From an uncultured Alphaproteobacteria bacterium (lineage in GTDB: Bacteria; Pseudomonadota; Alphaproteobacteria; RF32; CAG-239): a stretch of 64,000 nucleotides of DNA. This document shows, one piece after another, positions 61,202 to 64,000 of the stretch (the stretch's first letter is position 1; every line of letters begins with the position of its first letter). Under the pieces are notes generated by a model. It did not search any database. It was not told the origin of the DNA and saw nothing but the letters and a program-made list of their open reading frames with translations. The stretch lies in contig CALXZL010000004.1 in the NCBI GenBank assembly GCA_944393215.1, forward strand, positions 1 through 64,000. Direction: 5' to 3'. The position numbers and the translations under genes are program-made.

Positions 61202-61804
61202 TCAACCGATAACAAAACCCAACACATCACCATCCGGTAAGAAGAGTTTCAAACCGGAAGAACCAAGTAAATCTTTCAAAAAGAAGGCCGGAGCATACTG
61301 AGCAAGGTATTCTTCCTTGGTGCCGGCAAGAAGCGCCAAAATATCTTCTGTTTTAGACGCAGAGATTTTTGATATAGCAGAAACATTAACAAATAGTTTA
61401 CAATCTTTTTCGCAAACGCAAATTTCGCCGCCCTTAACAATAAGGTCTGCCAAAATCATAACGGATAACATCATGATTCTGGAGAATTTTTGGGAACAAG
61501 AATCAAACTTCAAAATAATTGGAAAATTTTTATTTCCGATAGATTGAAGATAATCCCGAGTAGTTTTTTCAACCAAAGCCATATCTTCAAGATTGGCGTT
61601 ATCCAAACCGAAAGCCATGCGAAAGAATTTAAGGCGAGACACCAGCACTTGAGAACTAACCTTAAGGATATCTTTGATATCACTCATAAAATCGGCATCT
61701 TCATCCTCCATCAACTCAACAGCATTAGCCACGGCGCCGATATTACCGATTAAATCGTGACTAATTCTGGTAGAAATCAACTCTGAAAGAAGAAGATTAT
61801 TCAT
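61202..61804 (-). CDS. chpT: Histidine phosphotransferase ChpT
   Basis: Dimeric phosphotransfer protein that passes phosphate from the CckA receiver to CtrA and CpdR. His16 lies in ELISTRISHDLIGNIGAVANAVELMED, the ChpT hallmark. The rest (200 residues) is the degenerate ATPase-like domain of the family. The ATG at 61804 has AAAGG 8 bases upstream; an in-frame TTG two codons earlier is not used. Proximity to cckA supports the pathway. Confidence 0.92.
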   Translation of the reverse strand: MNNLLLSELISTRISHDLIGNIGAVANAVELMEDEDADFMSDIKDILKVSSQVLVSRLKFFRMAFGLDNANLEDMALVEKTTRDYLQSIGNKNFPIILKFDSCSQKFSRIMMLSVMILADLIVKGGEICVCEKDCKLFVNVSAISKISASKTEDILALLAGTKEEYLAQYAPAFFLKDLLGSSGLKLFLPDGDVLGFVIG

Positions 61805-61817
61805 AAACAAAACCTTT

Positions 61818-62933
61818 CTAAAAACTATACAAATCCGTATTCATAAAACGTTGATCCTCGCGAGACATTCGGGTATAATCCAGCTCCCTAAGCATAGGAT
61901 CTTCAAGCAACAGGAAACCGGTAGAAGCCTTCATATAAGGCTTATTCATACCCAACCCCCAAGTAACTTCATCTTTATTATCGGGAGCCCCGTATTTCTG
62001 ATTTACTTTTTTCCAAAAATCATAAACTTTAATATTCCGCAAGTAAGCAGCTTTAGCCCCGCTTCCGATCACCTTACCGGACATACTTTTATATTGAATA
62101 CGATAAATTTTATTTCCGGTAAAATTAGAAGTTAATTTAATTTCAATTTCCTCTTTAGTACTATACTTGGTATATTTAGCCGTTTCAACATATTGATAAT
62201 TATTTTTTTTAGCAATTTCCACCACACAATTCATCAGGCGCTCATATCCGACCACCCCGTTATTCCGGCAAGTTTCCTCATTTCGCCATTTAATAAAATT
62301 AGGAATTTCCATTTTCTGAGAAATTTTTTTAAATCCGCGCACCATCATGGCTTTTTCGGCTTGATCAAGATTCATCCTTAACATAATACCGGAAATATCA
62401 AAGACGGAAGCATTGGAGCGCTGAGAAGATTCTCGAGAATCATTCATCAAATTTTGCATGGTTTCATCACCTCCGGACTGATTATCTTTATTAAGGGAAG
62501 AAGAAATAGCCTGAGGAACGGAAGATGCCAACTGGTCTACCCAAGTACCGGAAACATTGGGCAGATTAATATTTGAGAGATGTTGTTGATTTTGTTGTTG
62601 CAAAGTATCGGTAAGCGTATCGGCTTGAGGCGGTGTTCCGAGTTGCATTTTATTTTGAGGCGGAGGATTTGCGTTATCTGCCTGAAACTTTTGTTGACCG
62701 GACTGAACCATCGGAACGGGAGCGGTTGTGCTGGCAAAGTCAACATCATTATCGGAACCAAAACTCATATCATCATCAGACATAAAATTTTGCCCGTCAT
62801 GAGGAGCTAAGGCATCTGGAGCAAACAGATCATCTGCTTGCGAAAAATCAGCATCCTGAGCCAGAACTGATTCCGCAAAAAAACAAGCCGAAAAAATCAG
62901 CCCCAACAGCCCAAACTTTACTTTACCCAACAT
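61818..62933 (-). CDS. Exported protein with Gln/Asp-rich linker and unknown C-terminal domain
   Basis: A 371-residue protein. A signal peptide ends near residue 25 (CFFAESVLAQD). Residues 27-170 are low complexity, rich in Asp, Gln, Pro and Ser. The C-terminal domain (about 175-371) is more conserved-looking: MVRGFKKISQKMEIPNFIKW, ETCRNN and MNCVVEIAKK (two Cys that may pair), YRIQYKSMSGKVIGSG and WGLGMNKPYMKAS. It is first in the run with chpT, 13 bp upstream. No family was recognised. The ATG at 62933 follows an in-frame TTG. Confidence 0.65.
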   Translation of the reverse strand: MLGKVKFGLLGLIFSACFFAESVLAQDADFSQADDLFAPDALAPHDGQNFMSDDDMSFGSDNDVDFASTTAPVPMVQSGQQKFQADNANPPPQNKMQLGTPPQADTLTDTLQQQNQQHLSNINLPNVSGTWVDQLASSVPQAISSSLNKDNQSGGDETMQNLMNDSRESSQRSNASVFDISGIMLRMNLDQAEKAMMVRGFKKISQKMEIPNFIKWRNEETCRNNGVVGYERLMNCVVEIAKKNNYQYVETAKYTKYSTKEEIEIKLTSNFTGNKIYRIQYKSMSGKVIGSGAKAAYLRNIKVYDFWKKVNQKYGAPDNKDEVTWGLGMNKPYMKASTGFLLLEDPMLRELDYTRMSREDQRFMNTDLYSF

Positions 62934-63089
62934 CAAGGTTTTACTCTTTTCATCAATCGATTAACTGGAAGCTATGCTAACGCAATTTTTTTTACATAGC
63001 AAACATTTCCAAGCATTTATCAAAAGAACTTTTGTATTTACAATTTTTTTTGCATTGCCTATAAAGAATAATAAATTGAAAGGGAAGAA

Positions 63090-64000
63090 ATGGAAAATAA
63101 AAAACTACATGTAATCGGAGCCGGATTATCGGGCAGTGAAGCGGCATGGCAAGCAGCACAAAGAGGCATAGAAGTTATTCTGCATGAAATGCGTCCGCAA
63201 AAATATTCCCCTGCCCACAAAAGCGAAAATTTTGCCGAACTGGTTTGTTCCAATTCTTTGCGCTCGGATGATTTTGAACACAATGCCGTTGGTCTGATGC
63301 ATGAAGAGATGCGACGTGCCGGTTCTTTAATCATGCAATGCGCTGATGCCACCAAAGTTCCGGCAGGAGGAGCTTTAGCCGTAGACAGAACCGGATTTTC
63401 TCAAATGGTCACGGAAAAAATAAAACAACATCCGAATATCAAAATCATATATGAGGAATTAACCACTTTACCGCCCCCAGACTTCGGAGAAGTTATCATA
63501 GCCACCGGGCCGCTGACTTCGGAAACGTTGGCACAAGACATTTTACAACAAGTTGATAATCAATCTCTGTCTTTTTTTGATGCCATTGCTCCGGTTGTAT
63601 ACAAAGACAGCATTAATTTTGACAAAGCATGGTATCAATCCCGATATGATAAAGGCAACAAGTTTGATTATATTAACTGCCCGCTGAATAAAGAAGAATA
63701 TTATGCCTTTTTGCAAGCGCTGAAAGACGGAGAAAAAACCCAATTTCATGATTGGGAAGATGTACACTATTTTGAAGGTTGTCTGCCGATAGAAGTTATG
63801 GCGGAAAGAGGAGATGAAACACTGACATACGGACCAATGAAGCCGATTGGTCTGAGTAATCCGCACAGTCAAGAAAAGCCCTATGCCGTTGTGCAATTAC
63901 GCCAAGACAACAAAGAAGATACTTTGCGCAACATGGTCGGTTTCCAAACCAAATTAAAATACGGCGAACAACAAAGAATATTCCGTATGATCCCCGGATT
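63090..64000 (+). CDS. trmFO: tRNA m5U54 methyltransferase TrmFO (5' part)
   Basis: Folate- and FAD-dependent enzyme that methylates U54 in the T loop of tRNAs. The N-terminal FAD loop is [19 protein letters not shown], followed by [30 protein letters not shown], a clear TrmFO signature. [17 protein letters not shown] and [15 protein letters not shown] are also family marks. AGGGAAG precedes the ATG. The gene runs off the right edge with 303 codons visible; the family is about 450 residues, so roughly a third is missing. Confidence 0.95.
   Translation, partial: MENKKLHVIGAGLSGSEAAWQAAQRGIEVILHEMRPQKYSPAHKSENFAELVCSNSLRSDDFEHNAVGLMHEEMRRAGSLIMQCADATKVPAGGALAVDRTGFSQMVTEKIKQHPNIKIIYEELTTLPPPDFGEVIIATGPLTSETLAQDILQQVDNQSLSFFDAIAPVVYKDSINFDKAWYQSRYDKGNKFDYINCPLNKEEYYAFLQALKDGEKTQFHDWEDVHYFEGCLPIEVMAERGDETLTYGPMKPIGLSNPHSQEKPYAVVQLRQDNKEDTLRNMVGFQTKLKYGEQQRIFRMIPG

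Overview
The window comes from an AT-rich alphaproteobacterium that uses the standard code (TGA is a stop). The phylogenetic call rests on alphaproteobacterial cell-cycle genes that sit together: cckA, chpT, mipZ and hdaA. The low G+C and many short exported proteins of unknown function suggest an uncultured, possibly host-associated lineage; that last step is inference. Almost all of the DNA is ordinary chromosome with short gaps, ATGA-type gene overlaps and well-formed intrinsic terminators. No CRISPR array, transposase, integrase, rRNA or replication origin was seen.

Layout. 0-7 kb: fabF and acpP, a small acidic membrane protein, L-lactate dehydrogenase, a short MtaB, ftsY and an exported protein built from three cysteine modules. 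6.7-7.9 kb: a HigA-like regulator with two strong dyads upstream and an unknown partner. 7.9-11.4 kb: xseA, an M23 peptidase, a lone receiver and uppP. 11.4-12.0 kb: tRNA-Leu(CAG) followed by a repeat-rich patch. 12-16.6 kb: a HAD hydrolase, two membrane transporters, mutY and small proteins. 16.7-24.7 kb (minus strand): pheT, pheS, rplT, rpmI, lolD, a lolC/E gene, a HAD protein and a GalU-like nucleotidyltransferase. 24.7-29.2 kb: a 1480-residue AsmA-like protein. 29.2-36.1 kb: nucleoside salvage (cdd, purine nucleoside phosphorylase, deoC, deoA, deoB and a YfiH/LACC1-type protein). 36-43 kb: a TerB/J-domain membrane protein, an amidase, ruvX, tolB and lepA. 43-49 kb: a GNAT protein, a repeat protein, ettA, rpmJ, a predicted HNH nuclease with an SMI1/KNR4-type immunity gene, and a second tRNA locus (His) with tandem repeats. 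49.5-64 kb: dacA with a SPOR domain, mipZ, pgm, a GH114-like protein, fliQ-fliR-flhB, cckA, hdaA, then on the minus strand an exported protein, chpT, a receiver and cheR, and finally the start of trmFO.

How the genes fit together. The 49.5-62 kb block joins wall remodelling (DacA), division-site placement (MipZ), flagellar export, the CckA-ChpT phosphorelay and control of DnaA (HdaA). The 29-36 kb block forms a route from nucleosides to free bases and, through deoxyribose/ribose phosphates, to central metabolism; with L-LDH it suggests a fermentative scavenger.

Most unusual features. (1) Both tRNA loci carry partial copies of the tRNA 3' end followed by terminators. They share a colinear 107-nt element whose central hairpin is kept while its stem sequence changes. 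(2) A translationally coupled HNH nuclease and SMI1/KNR4 immunity pair has no delivery gene next to it. (3) A HigA-like regulator has a 13-bp inverted repeat across its leader and a 32-bp perfect palindrome upstream.
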